Source: Anaerolineales bacterium (GTDB taxonomy: Bacteria; Chloroflexota; Anaerolineae; Anaerolineales; Villigracilaceae). Taken from it: a stretch of 64,000 nucleotides of DNA. The notes beneath the pieces are model-generated. The model was not told the origin of the DNA, did no database searches, and saw nothing but the letters and a program-made list of their open reading frames with translations. Shown here in pieces: positions 1 through 8,927 of the stretch (positions within the stretch are counted from its first letter, which is position 1; each line of letters begins with the position of its first letter). The stretch spans positions 1 to 64,000 of the forward strand of contig JANWWK010000004.1 in the NCBI GenBank assembly GCA_025056175.1, given 5' to 3'. The position numbers and the translations under genes are program-made.

Positions 1-313
1 GCTGGTACGGCTCAATGGCGAGGTAGATGCCGCGCTGAAGGCAGTCTCACCCGAAGGCGAGCCGGTTTCGGTGGTGATGGAATCCAAAGCGCGGCTGGGT
101 GCCAGGGATGTGATACGCTGGTCGCAGCGGATGCGCTCTGCGGATTTTCAGAAACGGCTGGCAAAGGCCGGCTACCCGGCCCCGTATCTGGTGTATGCGT
201 ATGGGATACGGGTAGATGCGGCGGCACGTCAGGCAGTCCAGGAGACCGGCATCGGGCTGATACGCGGCGAAGGCGAGGTCTTCGCTCCGCGCGAATGGGT
301 AGGGAAGCGTTGA
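1..313 (+). CDS. C-terminal part of a PD-(D/E)XK-like hypothetical protein (5' end outside the window)
   Basis: An open frame is already running at base 2 and ends at a TGA at 311-313, so only the last ~103 codons are present; the ATG at 71 is internal. The visible stretch VVMESKARLGARDV has the E-x-K pattern followed by a DV helix that is common in the DUF3782/PD-(D/E)XK nuclease-like proteins of cyanobacteria and Chloroflexota. That assignment is an inference from one short motif; the catalytic Asp expected upstream is partly outside the window. No nearby gene helps to define its role. Confidence 0.5.
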   Translation, partial: LVRLNGEVDAALKAVSPEGEPVSVVMESKARLGARDVIRWSQRMRSADFQKRLAKAGYPAPYLVYAYGIRVDAAARQAVQETGIGLIRGEGEVFAPREWVGKR

Positions 314-427
314 GCCGCCATAGACGGAAACGGTGGGGGACGTAACAATTTTCTGCGTTGCTGCGTATTTGCTCAAAAATTCGCCATCGCTATTTGCCGA
401 ACGCTCTTTCTCCCCAGCGGCAGATAG

Positions 428-433
428 TACAAT
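428..433 (+). promoter_or_regulatory. Candidate -10 element directly before the FAD/Fe-S oxidase gene (possible leaderless mRNA)
   Basis: TACAAT ends six bases before the ATG at 440 and no Shine-Dalgarno sequence fits between. The -35 region (about 405-410, TCTTTC) is weak, so this is a tentative call based on the -10 match and on the same spacing seen at two other genes in the window. Confidence 0.35.
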
Positions 434-439
434 TGTGCC

Positions 440-3406
440 ATGAGTCTGCCTCCCGATTTTCTCTCTGAACTCCAAAAACACTTTCACGGTGAAATCCGCC
501 TGGACCGCGTTTCTCGCATCCTGTACAGCACCGATGCTTCCATTTACCAGATGGAGCCGCTTGGTGTTGTCATTCCCAGGCATCAAGAAGACCTGCACGC
601 TGTTGTTGAACTGGCGGCCAGATACCGGGTTCCGGTTCTTCCACGCGGTTCCGGCTCCAGTCTGGCCGGCCAGGCTGTTGGACGCGCTCTGATTCTGGAT
701 GTTTCCCGTTACCTTGACCACATCCTCGAAATCAACCCGGAAACCCGCACGGCGACGGTTGAACCGGGGGTTATCCTGGCTGCGCTCAATCGCGCTGCTG
801 CCCGGCATGGCCTGCAATTCGGCCCCGACCCGGCCTCCGCTGAACGCGCTACCATCGGCGGCGTAGTCGGCAACAATGCCACCGGCGCGCATTCCATTCT
901 TTACGGCATGACCGCTGACCATCTGCTCTCTGCAGAAGTTATTCTCGCGGATGGCAGCCTGGCCACCTGGGGAGAAATTCCGCTTACGCTTCCGCCCGTC
1001 TCCCCATCTACACATCAGGCGCAGTTTGTTCGCACGCTTCTGACGTTGCGTCAGACGCACGCGGAAGCCATTCGCACCCGCTGGCCGCACTCCTGGCGCA
1101 ATTCTGCCGGCTACCGGTTGAATTACCTGCTGCCCTGGTCGCCCTCAGCGCCGCCTTTGTGGGAAGCACCCTCTGCGTTGTATGCCCCCCAGTCACATGC
1201 CAAAGTACCTGACACCATCAACCTGGCGCCCCTGCTGGCCGGTTCCGAAGGCACGCTGGCCGTCATTCGCCGCGTCACGCTCAACCTGGTGCCGCGTCCT
1301 CGTCACACCGTTCTGGCGCTTTTGCAATACGAAAGCATTCCTGCCGCTTGCGATGATGTTCCGCGCCTGCTCCAACATCATCCTTCGGCAGTGGAACTCG
1401 TCCCACAGTTGCTCATTCGTCTGGCGCGTGGCGTTCCCGCTTACGCTGCCCAGATGGACTTCGTGGAAGGCGACCCGGCAGCCCTGTTGATTGTCGAATT
1501 TTCTGGAGAAGACCCCGTCGAGCTGGAGCGCCGCGCCCGGCAAATCTCAGCGGATGCCAGCATCGCCGTTGCTCCGCAGGCCCAGACCCGCATCTGGAAC
1601 GTTCGCAAAGTCGGCCTGGGTATTTTCGACTCTCGTCCTGCGGCTGCGCGTCCGGTGGCTTTCATCGAAGATTGCGCCATTCCCGTTGAACATCTCGGCG
1701 ATTTTGTTCGTGAAGTTGAGCGCATTCTTGCCGAACATGCTACCACCTCGGCCATCTATGCCCATGCTTCTGCCGGATGTCTCCACATCCGTCCCTTGCT
1801 CGACTTGCGTACCGGCCCCGGTGTGCGCGCTTTGCGTTCGATTGCCGAACAAGTTCTTGCCCTGACCCTGCGATTAGGTGGTTCGATGTCGTCTGAACAC
1901 GGCGACGGTCTGGCGCGCTCCGAATGGCTGCGCGCCACCTATGGTGACGACATTCTACAGGCTTTTGCGGCCCTCAAACACGCCGCCGACCCGTACAACC
2001 TCCTCAACCCCGGAAAAATCGTCTCTCCACCGCCGATGGACACCCATCTGCGCTACAGGCAGGCTGCCCAACCTTCCACCTGGTCACCTGTTCTGCATTT
2101 CGAGGCTGGTCTTGCTACCGCCATCGAACAGTGTAACGGGCAGGGGGTTTGCCGAAAACAGGGCGGTATCATGTGTCCGTCTTTTCAGGCCACGCGCGAA
2201 GAGATGCACTCCACGCGCGGACGCGCCAACCTTCTGCGGGCGCTCATTCTTGCCGCTCCTACCCTCTCCCAGCAATCGTCACCCTCCGATTCGTTTGTGG
2301 AGATTGACGCCGTGAAGCAGGCCCTCGACCTGTGTCTGGCCTGTAAAGGCTGTAAGGCGGAATGTCCCAGCGGCGTGGATATGGCAAAACTCAAATACGA
2401 GTTCCAGAATCACTACTACTCCACCCGCCGCCGTCCCCTGCGTGACTATCTGTTTGCATATATCAACCAGATTGCCCCCCTTGGTGTCCCTTTTGCGCCG
2501 CTCATTAACCGGGTTGCCCGCTGGCAGTGGTTTCGGCGGCTGACCGCATGCTTTGGGATAACCGAACACCGTCCACTTCCGCGCTTTGGGAAACGCAGCA
2601 CATGGCCGCGTGTTAGCCCGGCTGCGCGTGAGCGAGTTCTTTACCTGCCCGATACGTTTACCCGTTTTTTCGAACCGGAAGTTGAAGCAGCGGCCTTGCG
2701 CGTTCTCGCTGCCCTTGAGATTGCCCCCCTTTCTCTGCCAATTCTTGGCGCCGGGCGCACACTGCTCTCCAAAGGCTTTCTGGAACCGGCACGCCTTCAC
2801 GCTGAGACCCTTCTCGAAGCCATCCGCCGCCTGGACCCGCGCGGTGAATTGCCTGTCATCGGGCTGGAGCCCTCTGAAATCTACACCCTGCGTGACGAAC
2901 TGCGCGACCTGTTGCCAGCCCGTCGTCTCGAAGCGGAGGCCCTGGCAGCCCGTGCCTGTATGATAGATGAATATCTGGTACGCCCGGGTGCCTCCACCGG
3001 CGCACCGCGTGTCACTGCGTTGCCCCTCTCCAGCGCCAGGCCAACCGCCTCTGTTCTCTTGCATGGTCACTGCTACCAGAAAGCCCAACCACCCGCTGCC
3101 GATGGCTATCCGGTGGGACAGGAAGCCACAGCGGCCCTTTTGCGCGCCATCGGATACCAGGTTGAAATCGTCCCTTCCGGCTGTTGTGGCATGGCGGGGG
3201 CATTTGGCTACGAAAGCGAGCATTACGAACTCTCCCGCCAGGTTGGCGAACTTGTTCTCCTTCCGGCGGTACGCCAGGCCAAAACCGAAGACAGGCGCAT
3301 CGTTGCTGCAGGCACCTCCTGCCGCAGTCAGATACACGATGGCGCGCAAACCACTGCGCTGCACCCCATTCAGCTGGTGGCCGAACGCCTGAAGTTCGAT
3401 GGATGA
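440..3406 (+). CDS. FAD-linked oxidase / Fe-S oxidoreductase fusion (GlcD- or D-lactate-dehydrogenase-like)
   Basis: 988 residues. The N-terminal half is a PCMH-type FAD domain: LPRGSGSSLAGQAVG (about residues 67-81) is the FAD pyrophosphate loop and GGVVGNNATGAHSILYG follows near 140. A FAD-oxidase C domain ends with SSEHGDGLARSEW. The C-terminal half holds ferredoxin-like cysteines (around 565, then CLACKGCKAECP near 632) and a CCG-type domain ending GCCGMAGAFGYE near 914. Such fusions oxidise 2-hydroxy acids (glycolate, D-lactate, D-2-hydroxyglutarate) and pass electrons through Fe-S clusters to quinone; the substrate cannot be read from sequence. TACAAT at 428-433 sits 6 bases before the ATG, so the mRNA may be leaderless. 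Stands alone. Confidence 0.88.
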   Translation: MSLPPDFLSELQKHFHGEIRLDRVSRILYSTDASIYQMEPLGVVIPRHQEDLHAVVELAARYRVPVLPRGSGSSLAGQAVGRALILDVSRYLDHILEINPETRTATVEPGVILAALNRAAARHGLQFGPDPASAERATIGGVVGNNATGAHSILYGMTADHLLSAEVILADGSLATWGEIPLTLPPVSPSTHQAQFVRTLLTLRQTHAEAIRTRWPHSWRNSAGYRLNYLLPWSPSAPPLWEAPSALYAPQSHAKVPDTINLAPLLAGSEGTLAVIRRVTLNLVPRPRHTVLALLQYESIPAACDDVPRLLQHHPSAVELVPQLLIRLARGVPAYAAQMDFVEGDPAALLIVEFSGEDPVELERRARQISADASIAVAPQAQTRIWNVRKVGLGIFDSRPAAARPVAFIEDCAIPVEHLGDFVREVERILAEHATTSAIYAHASAGCLHIRPLLDLRTGPGVRALRSIAEQVLALTLRLGGSMSSEHGDGLARSEWLRATYGDDILQAFAALKHAADPYNLLNPGKIVSPPPMDTHLRYRQAAQPSTWSPVLHFEAGLATAIEQCNGQGVCRKQGGIMCPSFQATREEMHSTRGRANLLRALILAAPTLSQQSSPSDSFVEIDAVKQALDLCLACKGCKAECPSGVDMAKLKYEFQNHYYSTRRRPLRDYLFAYINQIAPLGVPFAPLINRVARWQWFRRLTACFGITEHRPLPRFGKRSTWPRVSPAARERVLYLPDTFTRFFEPEVEAAALRVLAALEIAPLSLPILGAGRTLLSKGFLEPARLHAETLLEAIRRLDPRGELPVIGLEPSEIYTLRDELRDLLPARRLEAEALAARACMIDEYLVRPGASTGAPRVTALPLSSARPTASVLLHGHCYQKAQPPAADGYPVGQEATAALLRAIGYQVEIVPSGCCGMAGAFGYESEHYELSRQVGELVLLPAVRQAKTEDRRIVAAGTSCRSQIHDGAQTTALHPIQLVAERLKFDG

Positions 3407-3438
3407 TGCGTTTTTTGTTCAGCAGTATCCGTTGCTTT

Positions 3439-4134
3439 TTACCCATTCAGCGCCCATGCCGCAATTGCAAAAGCCACTTCCACATTCAGTGAACGCTTCT
3501 GTCCACGCATCGGAATATAAAAAATCTGCTCGCACAAATCCAACAGCGCCGGGTCTACGCCGGTGACTTCGTTCCCGACCACCAGTGCCACCTGCTGTTC
3601 GCGGGACTGCTTTTCCGCAATTCGATTCGTTTTCTCCAGGCGCAGCGCTCGCGCATCCTGCTCCAGCCCCCAAAGCGCGCACCCTTCCGCCTTTAAGCGT
3701 TCAGCCAGTTTTACCGCATCGCGCGCGTATTCCCACGCGACGGTTTGCTCTGCGCCCAGGGCTGTCTTTTGGACGGCGGCATTTTCTGGCGTGGGTGTGA
3801 TGCCGCACAGATAGAGTTTCTCCACCCCCAGGCCGTCTGCGGTGCGGAACATCGCTCCGACATTCCAGGCAGAGCGGATATTGTCCAGAACGGCGTGTAG
3901 GCGTATTCTGGCAGGTGCATTTTCGCTGAAGACTGCCAGCTCTTTGACATGGGTCATTCTTTCGGCAGGGAGCGCCTTCATCGCCGCCAGGCGTGTACCG
4001 CCCAGACAAACCGGGCAGCGTGTCCCAAAGGGATGACCTTCCACCAGCGGATAGCGCAATCCGCAAGTCGGGTTTTCGCACACGCGGATTTCGTAAAAAG
4101 TCTCCAACAGGGGCAATTTCTGGCATTCCGTCAT
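3439..4134 (-). CDS. SpoU/TrmH-family RNA 2'-O-methyltransferase with N-terminal zinc ribbon
   Basis: 231 residues from the ATG at 4134; the frame is open further upstream but that part is unlike protein. The N-terminus has C-x4-C and C-x2-C pairs (CENPTC, CPVC) suggestive of a zinc ribbon. The SPOUT domain carries all three family motifs: NIRSAWNVGAMFRTAD (motif 1), LVVGNEVTGVD (motif 2) and IPMRGQKRSLNVEVAFAIA (motif 3), so it should bind AdoMet in the trefoil knot and methylate a ribose of tRNA or rRNA. The target nucleotide is not deducible. It is convergent with the FAD/Fe-S oxidase, 32 bases away. The zinc-ribbon/SpoU combination is less usual than a bare SpoU domain. Confidence 0.88.
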   Translation of the reverse strand: MTECQKLPLLETFYEIRVCENPTCGLRYPLVEGHPFGTRCPVCLGGTRLAAMKALPAERMTHVKELAVFSENAPARIRLHAVLDNIRSAWNVGAMFRTADGLGVEKLYLCGITPTPENAAVQKTALGAEQTVAWEYARDAVKLAERLKAEGCALWGLEQDARALRLEKTNRIAEKQSREQQVALVVGNEVTGVDPALLDLCEQIFYIPMRGQKRSLNVEVAFAIAAWALNG

Positions 4135-4180
4135 GTGCCGTTGTGTACGTCGCCGTGCAGAGTCTGATTTTAGTGAACCC

Positions 4181-4207
4181 ATCCTGTTTATCCTGTCTAT
4201 CCTGTTT
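4181..4207. repeat. Three tandem 9-bp repeats, consensus ATCCTGTTT
   Basis: ATCCTGTTT, ATCCTGTCT and ATCCTGTTT follow each other without a gap in the space upstream of the RNA methylase. This is one of several short intergenic tandem repeats in the window with different unit lengths (7, 8 and 9 bp). Confidence 0.7.
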
Positions 4208-4293
4208 GTTTGGGTTAACGTCAGGCCGATTAAAACACACAAGACGGGATTTCTCCCATCTTGTGTGAAACTTTAGCCCGTTTCAGCCATCGT

Positions 4294-7050
4294 TCACAAA
4301 TTCATCACCGCTTCTACCATGCCGGTTTGCGGATTGGTGCTGATGGTTGAGAACTCTAACTTGCGGCACAGACGCAGGAAGGCCTCATTATCGGGAGTGG
4401 TGGCGGCAATGATGCGCTTGATTTGCTCCTGGCGGGCCACTTCGATAATCCGCTTCATCATCTCTTTGCCCAATCCCTGACCCTGATACCGGTCACTGAC
4501 CAGCATCGAGAGCCGGGCAGTCTCTTCTTCGCCGCGCAGTTTGCTTAATCGCACCACGCCATAGATGGCGCGTTCTCCATTCTCTTCGCCTTCCACCACC
4601 AGCGCAATTTCACGGTTGTAATCGTTGTGCGTCATGCGCGCCAGCCGTTCGTGTGTCACACGCTCGCTGAGCATCATTGGCGAAAGATAGCGCAGATACA
4701 CCGTGCGGTCGGAGAGATGCTCATGGAATTTACGCATCAGTGGCTCATCTTCGGCGCGGATGGGGCGGATGATGACCTGACGACCGTCTTTCATTGTCCA
4801 GGGAGCGACGTACTTGTTCGGGTAGGGGCGAATTGCCAGTTTGGGCAGTTCGCTTTCGGGCGTGTCTTTATCGAACAAGACCACACGTGCATCCAGCGCC
4901 AGGATGGTTTCGTGCGAGGCAATCAGTGGGTTGATGTCGAGTTCTTTGATATACGGCTGCTCCGCAATCAACTGGCTGAAGCGCACCATCAGTTTTTCCA
5001 GTGCCGAAATATCCACCGGCGGGCGTCCGCGCACGCCTTTGAGCGCAGTGTAAATTTTGGTGTTCTCAATCATGCGCCGGGCGATGGTTGTGTTGAGCGG
5101 GGGCAGTCCAAGCGCACGGTCTTTGAACACTTCCACCAGCTGCCCGCCCGTGCCGAACAGGAGAACCGGCCCAAACTGCGGGTCAATCGAAGAACCCACA
5201 ATCAGCTCATATCCTTCGACCTTGACCATCGGTTGAACCGTGCAGCCCAGGAAGTGTTGCGGTCCGGCCTTTTCGCTCACCGAAGTGCGGATGGCTTCAA
5301 ACGCTGCCCGCACCGCCTCCGCGTTTTGCAGGTTCAGCTTCACCCCACCCACGTCCGTCTTATGCGTGATGGTTTCCGAGTGCAGCTTCAGCACCACGGG
5401 GTATCCCATCTCTTCGGCAGCGCGGATGGCTTCTTCGGCGCTTTTAGCAACCACGGTGGGCGTGGTCGGAATGCCATAGGCGGCGAGTAACTGCTTCGAT
5501 TCGGCTTCGGTCAACAGCGTGCGTCCGGTAGCATGGACGTGCTTGATGATTTCCTCCGCCCGCTGACGGTCAGGCGCGCCCAAGGCGTCATCTGGTAGTT
5601 CTGGGGTTTCGTAGAGCAGGCGCAGGTTTTGCGTGTACTGCCACATGTAGGTAAACGCTTTGGCCGCATCGTCAGGGTAGGGGAAGGTCGGAATGCCAGC
5701 CTTGTTCAGAATGGCTTCACCGGCGGCCACTTCTTGCCCGCCCGACCAGGAAGCCAGCACGGGTTTGTCGAACTTCTTGGCGTAATTCTTCAGAAGTTCT
5801 GCCGTTGCGGTCGGGTCGGTCATTGCCTGCGGGGTCAAAATGACCAGCAAACCATCGCTGTTGGGGTCTTCAGCGGCCACCTCCAGCGCTTTGGCGTAGC
5901 GTTCGGGGCTGGCATCGCCGATGATGTCAATTGGGTTGTTGTGACTCCAGGCCGAAGGCAAAAATTCGTTGAACTTTGCCATGGCCTCCGGCGAAACCGG
6001 CGCGAGTTCCCCGCCGTTGGTAATCAGCGCATCGGTGGCAAGCACGCCCGGTCCACCGGCGTTGGTCAAAATCGAGAGTCGTGGTCCCTTCGGGCGCGGC
6101 TGACGTCCCAGCACTTCGGCCATCGAGAAGATTTCGCCAATAGTATTCACGCGCAACACGCCACAGCGGCGGAAGGCTACATCCAACACTTCATCCGAAC
6201 CGGTGAGCGAACCGGTGTGGCTGGCAGCAGCGCGCGCGGCCCCTTCGGTGCGTCCCGGTTTGATGACGATAATCGGTTTGGTCAGCGCCACTTCGCGCGC
6301 GGCAGACATGAACGAGCGCGCATCTCCGATGGTTTCCATGTACATCACGATACTTTCGGTGTGAGGGTCGTTACCCAGATAGTAAATCAGGTCGCCCCAA
6401 TCCACATCGAGCATGGAACCGACCGAGACGAACGCGGAGAAACCGACGTTTTCTTTGAACGACCAGTCGAGAACGGCGGTGCAGAGTGCGCCCGACTGGC
6501 TGATGAACGCCACCTTTCCGGGCCGCGCCATGCCTGCTGCAAAGGTAGCGTTCAACCCGCTGATGGGACTCATCACGCCCAAACAGTTCGGACCGACGAT
6601 GCGCATTTTGTACTTGCGGGCATTTTCCAATAGCTGGCGTTCCAGTTCCACGCCTTCTGGGCCAATTTCTTTGAACCCGGCAGAGATGACGATGGCGCCT
6701 TGTACGCCAACCTGACCGCACTCTTCGATGATACCCGGAATGGTGTTGGAGGGGGTGACAATCACCGCCAAATCTACGGGGTCAGGAATATCACGGATAC
6801 TGGGGTAGGCTTTTAACCCCAACAGGCTGGAGCGCTTGGGGTTGACCGGGAATACCGCGCCGCCAAACGGGTTGGAAATCAGATTCCACAGGATGGTGCG
6901 CCCTACGCTGCCTTCTTTTTCAGTGGCCCCAATGACGGCCACGTTCTTGGGCGCAAAAATGTGCTTGAGAGGGTTGTCGGTGTAATGATATACATCGTGG
7001 GCGGGGTCAAACTTATCGCGCCCGGTAGATGAAGTAGGGATGGGGGGCAT
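4294..7050 (-). CDS. ADP-forming acyl-CoA (acetate-CoA) ligase fused to a GNAT acetyltransferase
   Basis: 918 residues. Order: CoA-binding Rossmann domain (about 28-150, [10 protein letters not shown]), succinyl-CoA-ligase-like domains (about 160-480), ATP-grasp domain (about 505-730, [17 protein letters not shown] at its start) and a C-terminal GNAT domain (about 745-918, GQGLGKEMM for acetyl-CoA binding). The layout is that of protein acetyltransferase Pat/YfiQ. His278 in ASHTGSLTG corresponds to the phosphorylated histidine of active ADP-forming acetyl-CoA synthetases; by recollection it is lost in the regulatory Pat proteins, so this one may also make ATP from acyl-CoA. GAAAGGA precedes the ATG. 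Monocistronic. Confidence 0.9.
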   Translation of the reverse strand: MPPIPTSSTGRDKFDPAHDVYHYTDNPLKHIFAPKNVAVIGATEKEGSVGRTILWNLISNPFGGAVFPVNPKRSSLLGLKAYPSIRDIPDPVDLAVIVTPSNTIPGIIEECGQVGVQGAIVISAGFKEIGPEGVELERQLLENARKYKMRIVGPNCLGVMSPISGLNATFAAGMARPGKVAFISQSGALCTAVLDWSFKENVGFSAFVSVGSMLDVDWGDLIYYLGNDPHTESIVMYMETIGDARSFMSAAREVALTKPIIVIKPGRTEGAARAAASHTGSLTGSDEVLDVAFRRCGVLRVNTIGEIFSMAEVLGRQPRPKGPRLSILTNAGGPGVLATDALITNGGELAPVSPEAMAKFNEFLPSAWSHNNPIDIIGDASPERYAKALEVAAEDPNSDGLLVILTPQAMTDPTATAELLKNYAKKFDKPVLASWSGGQEVAAGEAILNKAGIPTFPYPDDAAKAFTYMWQYTQNLRLLYETPELPDDALGAPDRQRAEEIIKHVHATGRTLLTEAESKQLLAAYGIPTTPTVVAKSAEEAIRAAEEMGYPVVLKLHSETITHKTDVGGVKLNLQNAEAVRAAFEAIRTSVSEKAGPQHFLGCTVQPMVKVEGYELIVGSSIDPQFGPVLLFGTGGQLVEVFKDRALGLPPLNTTIARRMIENTKIYTALKGVRGRPPVDISALEKLMVRFSQLIAEQPYIKELDINPLIASHETILALDARVVLFDKDTPESELPKLAIRPYPNKYVAPWTMKDGRQVIIRPIRAEDEPLMRKFHEHLSDRTVYLRYLSPMMLSERVTHERLARMTHNDYNREIALVVEGEENGERAIYGVVRLSKLRGEEETARLSMLVSDRYQGQGLGKEMMKRIIEVARQEQIKRIIAATTPDNEAFLRLCRKLEFSTISTNPQTGMVEAVMNL

Positions 7051-7225
7051 AAAAATATCCTTTCGAGAGGGTTGATAGCAATTAGAAAAACCGTGTAATT
7101 ATACAGGGCAAGCGCGCAGGCAGACAAACGTCGCTGTCACGTTTTTCTTGTGAAAAATATCCTGACTTTTGCTTTGTTGTTTGTTTCATTCTAACACAGG
7201 CGGATGGAGATAAATTGTGAAAAAT

Positions 7226-7240
7226 GTAACAAGTTGTTAC
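7226..7240. promoter_or_regulatory. Perfect 7-1-7 palindrome upstream of the acyl-CoA ligase gene
   Basis: GTAACAA-G-TTGTTAC is a perfect inverted repeat about 175 bases upstream of the ligase start. It has the size of a repressor site, but it also lies close to the terminator of the zinc-binding protein gene, so its use is uncertain. Confidence 0.35.
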
Positions 7241-7250
7241 GATGAAAATA

Positions 7251-7281
7251 AGCAGAAGCGAGAATGGCTCTCGCTTCTGCT
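7251..7281 (-). terminator. Rho-independent terminator of the zinc-binding lipoprotein gene
   Basis: A 13-bp perfect stem (AGCAGAAGCGAGA with TCTCGCTTCTGCT) with a 5-base loop lies just after the stop codon. On the minus strand it is followed by TTATTTTC. The position directly downstream of the gene supports the call. Confidence 0.85.
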
Positions 7282-7303
7282 TTGATTGCGCTGAAGTGTC
7301 AGA

Positions 7304-8275
7304 TTATTTCAGGGCTTCCACAATTCTGGTCACGTTGTGTCTCATCATGTCGAGATAGGTGGGCGCTTTGCCGTTCGGCTCGGTCAGTGAGTGGGTGTAA
7401 ATATCCGTCACCACTTTTACGCCCGTCTCGGCAGCAATTTGCTCGGCCAGCTGCGTTGAACGGCCTGCCTCCAGGAAGACGGCCGGAGCGCCTGTAGCGC
7501 GGATTTGCTCCACCAGAGCCGCCATCGCCTGCGCCGAGGGCGAGGCTTCGGTGGTAGCGCTGGGAATGAGCGCACCCACCAGCGTAAATCCATAGCGCTC
7601 AGAAAAATAACCAAAGGTTTCGTGGTCGGTCACCAGCAGGCGGCGTCCTGGCGGAATTTGGTCCACCTGAGCCTTTATCCAGGCATCCAGTTCATTCAAT
7701 TTGGCAATGTAAGCGGCGGCGTTGGCCGTGTACACGTCTTTGCCTTCCGGGTCGGCAGCAATCAGCCCATCTCGAATGTTTTCGACGTACCTGACTACCA
7801 GGGTTGGGTCGAACCAGAAGTGGGGGTCGCCTTCATGACTGTGTGTGTGGTCTTCGGAATGGGAGTGGGCTTCGTCTTCGTGTTTATGCACCGCCTCGCC
7901 TTGCCTGGGTTGGCGCATCGTCAGCCCGGCGCAGGCCTCGATGACCAGGCGCTCGCCGCCTGCGTTTTCGAGCGTCTTCTCTGCCCATTGCTCAAAACCG
8001 CATCCGTTGAGAATGAGAACGTTGCTCTCGGCGATTCGTTGTACATCTTTGGGCGTGGGCGCGAACGTGTGCGGGTCTACACCGATGGGGAGCAGACTTG
8101 CCACCCGGGCGCGCTCGCCAGCCACGTTTTGGGCAATATCGGCCAGAAAGGTTTCGGCGGCCAGTACCTTGAGCGCAGAGGCAGGTTCAGGAGCTTGCGT
8201 CGCCGGACTGCACGCAACCAGTAACAGGGCGGTCAGCCACGCTGCTCCCAGGATACGAACGAATTTTGGCTGCAT
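7304..8275 (-). CDS. znuA: Zinc (or manganese) ABC transporter substrate-binding lipoprotein, ZnuA-like
   Basis: 323 residues. A signal peptide ends in the lipobox LLLVAC, so the protein is probably a lipid-anchored extracytoplasmic receptor. Metal-ligand regions of the cluster-9 family are visible: DPHTFAPTP, GDPHFWFDP, DHETFGYF and DIYTHSL. Between the first two is a His/Asp/Glu-rich loop (HKHEDEAHSHSEDHTHSHEG) typical of zinc rather than manganese receptors. A Zur-like palindrome lies upstream. No permease or ATPase gene is adjacent, so it must work with components encoded elsewhere. Zinc specificity is inferred from the His loop and the operator. Confidence 0.9.
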   Translation of the reverse strand: MQPKFVRILGAAWLTALLLVACSPATQAPEPASALKVLAAETFLADIAQNVAGERARVASLLPIGVDPHTFAPTPKDVQRIAESNVLILNGCGFEQWAEKTLENAGGERLVIEACAGLTMRQPRQGEAVHKHEDEAHSHSEDHTHSHEGDPHFWFDPTLVVRYVENIRDGLIAADPEGKDVYTANAAAYIAKLNELDAWIKAQVDQIPPGRRLLVTDHETFGYFSERYGFTLVGALIPSATTEASPSAQAMAALVEQIRATGAPAVFLEAGRSTQLAEQIAAETGVKVVTDIYTHSLTEPNGKAPTYLDMMRHNVTRIVEALK

Positions 8276-8300
8276 ATTTTGAGAAACTCCTTGCTTCAGA

Positions 8301-8321
8301 AAATGAAAATCGTTTTCATTT
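8301..8321. promoter_or_regulatory. Zur/Fur-type operator palindrome upstream of znuA
   Basis: AAATGAAAA-TCG-TTTTCATTT is a perfect 9-3-9 inverted repeat about 25 bases before the znuA start. The core TGAAAATCGTTTTCA resembles the Zur box known from actinobacteria (TGAAAATnATTTTCA type). Zinc-dependent repression is therefore likely; Fur or another family member cannot be excluded. Confidence 0.75.
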
Positions 8322-8362
8322 TACGCAAAGTGAGAAAAAAGTCAAGCCGCATTTAAAAGCGA

Positions 8363-8386
8363 AACCGGCAGGGTTTCCTGCCGGTT
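8363..8386 (-). terminator. Rho-independent terminator after the FmdB-family gene
   Basis: AACCGGCAGG pairs perfectly with CCTGCCGGTT across a 4-base loop. On the minus strand a T-rich run (TCGCTTTTAAA) follows. It lies 11 bases beyond the stop codon of the zinc-ribbon gene and separates it from znuA. Confidence 0.8.
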
Positions 8387-8397
8387 GGTTGATGAGG

Positions 8398-8661
8398 TTA
8401 TTCCGATTTACTGCCGGTTTCGCCGGATGCGCTGCTCGACTCTTTGCTTTCCGCTTTGCTTGCGCGGCTGGCGCCGGAGGGGGAGCGGTGGTCGGTGGCA
8501 TACCAGCCCGACCCTTTGAAGACAATCCCCGCCGGTGTGTACACCTTACGCAGACTGTTCTTGTTGCACTCCGGGCAGCGTTTGAGCGGCTCGTCGTGGA
8601 ACGATTGATGTCGGTCGAACTGCACTCCGCAGCTTTCACAACGATACGTGTAAACTGGCAT
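8398..8661 (-). CDS. FmdB-family zinc ribbon protein
   Basis: 87 residues from the ATG at 8661, chosen because MPVYTYRC is the family's standard start and GAGGTAGGT precedes it. CESC and CPEC are the two zinc-binding pairs (C-x2-C ... C-x2-C), followed by the family motif FKGSGWYATD. The tail is a low-complexity Ser/Glu/Lys region. FmdB-like proteins were named as putative regulators of formamidase/amidase genes; their actual role is poorly known and no amidase gene is nearby. Confidence 0.88.
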   Translation of the reverse strand: MPVYTYRCESCGVQFDRHQSFHDEPLKRCPECNKNSLRKVYTPAGIVFKGSGWYATDHRSPSGASRASKAESKESSSASGETGSKSE

Positions 8662-8753
8662 ACCTACCTCGCTTTCTGTCATTGGACGGCGCGTAATTAT
8701 AGCGTCTTTCCTGCGCCCTGACAAGATACATTCGCAATTTTGCCGCGCAGCGC

Positions 8754-8781
8754 TTGACAGGCGGGCGAACGTGATTATAAT
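8754..8781 (+). promoter_or_regulatory. Consensus sigma-70-type promoter of tRNA-Leu
   Basis: TTGACA (8754-8759) and TATAAT (8776-8781) are separated by 16 bases, both perfect matches to consensus. The tRNA begins 12 bases after the -10 element, which fits transcription starting a few bases before the mature 5' end. Confidence 0.9.
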
Positions 8782-8793
8782 ACGTCCTTGCTT

Positions 8794-8875
8794 GCGCTGG
8801 TGCTGGAATTGGCAGACAGGCACGTTTGAGGGGCGTGTGGCGAAAGCCGTGGAGGTTCAAGTCCTCTCCAGCGCA
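8794..8875 (+). tRNA. tRNA-Leu (anticodon GAG)
   Basis: The acceptor stem GCGCTGG pairs with CCAGCGC, with discriminator A at 8875. The D-arm AATTGGCAGAC and T-arm GGTTCAAGTCC are standard. The anticodon stem CACGT/GCGTG encloses the loop TTGAGGG, giving anticodon GAG at 8828-8830. The variable arm is of class II size, as expected for leucine. The CCA end is not encoded. Confidence 0.95.
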
Positions 8876-8882
8876 CAGAGAT

Positions 8883-8911
8883 AAAAAGACCGGAAGCGCT
8901 CCGGTCTTTTT
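8883..8911 (+). terminator. Rho-independent terminator of tRNA-Leu
   Basis: AAAAAGACCGGA pairs with TCCGGTCTTTTT around a short loop, eight bases after the tRNA. The T-run forms part of the stem, as in bidirectional terminators, so it may also serve the convergent CpXC gene. Confidence 0.9.
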
Positions 8912-8927
8912 GTTTGGGTTCTTTCGC

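Noticed and set aside
2279-3364. Minus-strand frame of 361 codons opposite the FAD/Fe-S oxidase
   Set aside because: The plus strand carries Fe-S and CCG motifs through the same stretch.
5629-6633. Plus-strand frame of 334 codons inside the acyl-CoA ligase gene
   Set aside because: The opposite strand encodes conserved CoA-binding and ligase domains; the frame has no recognisable motif.
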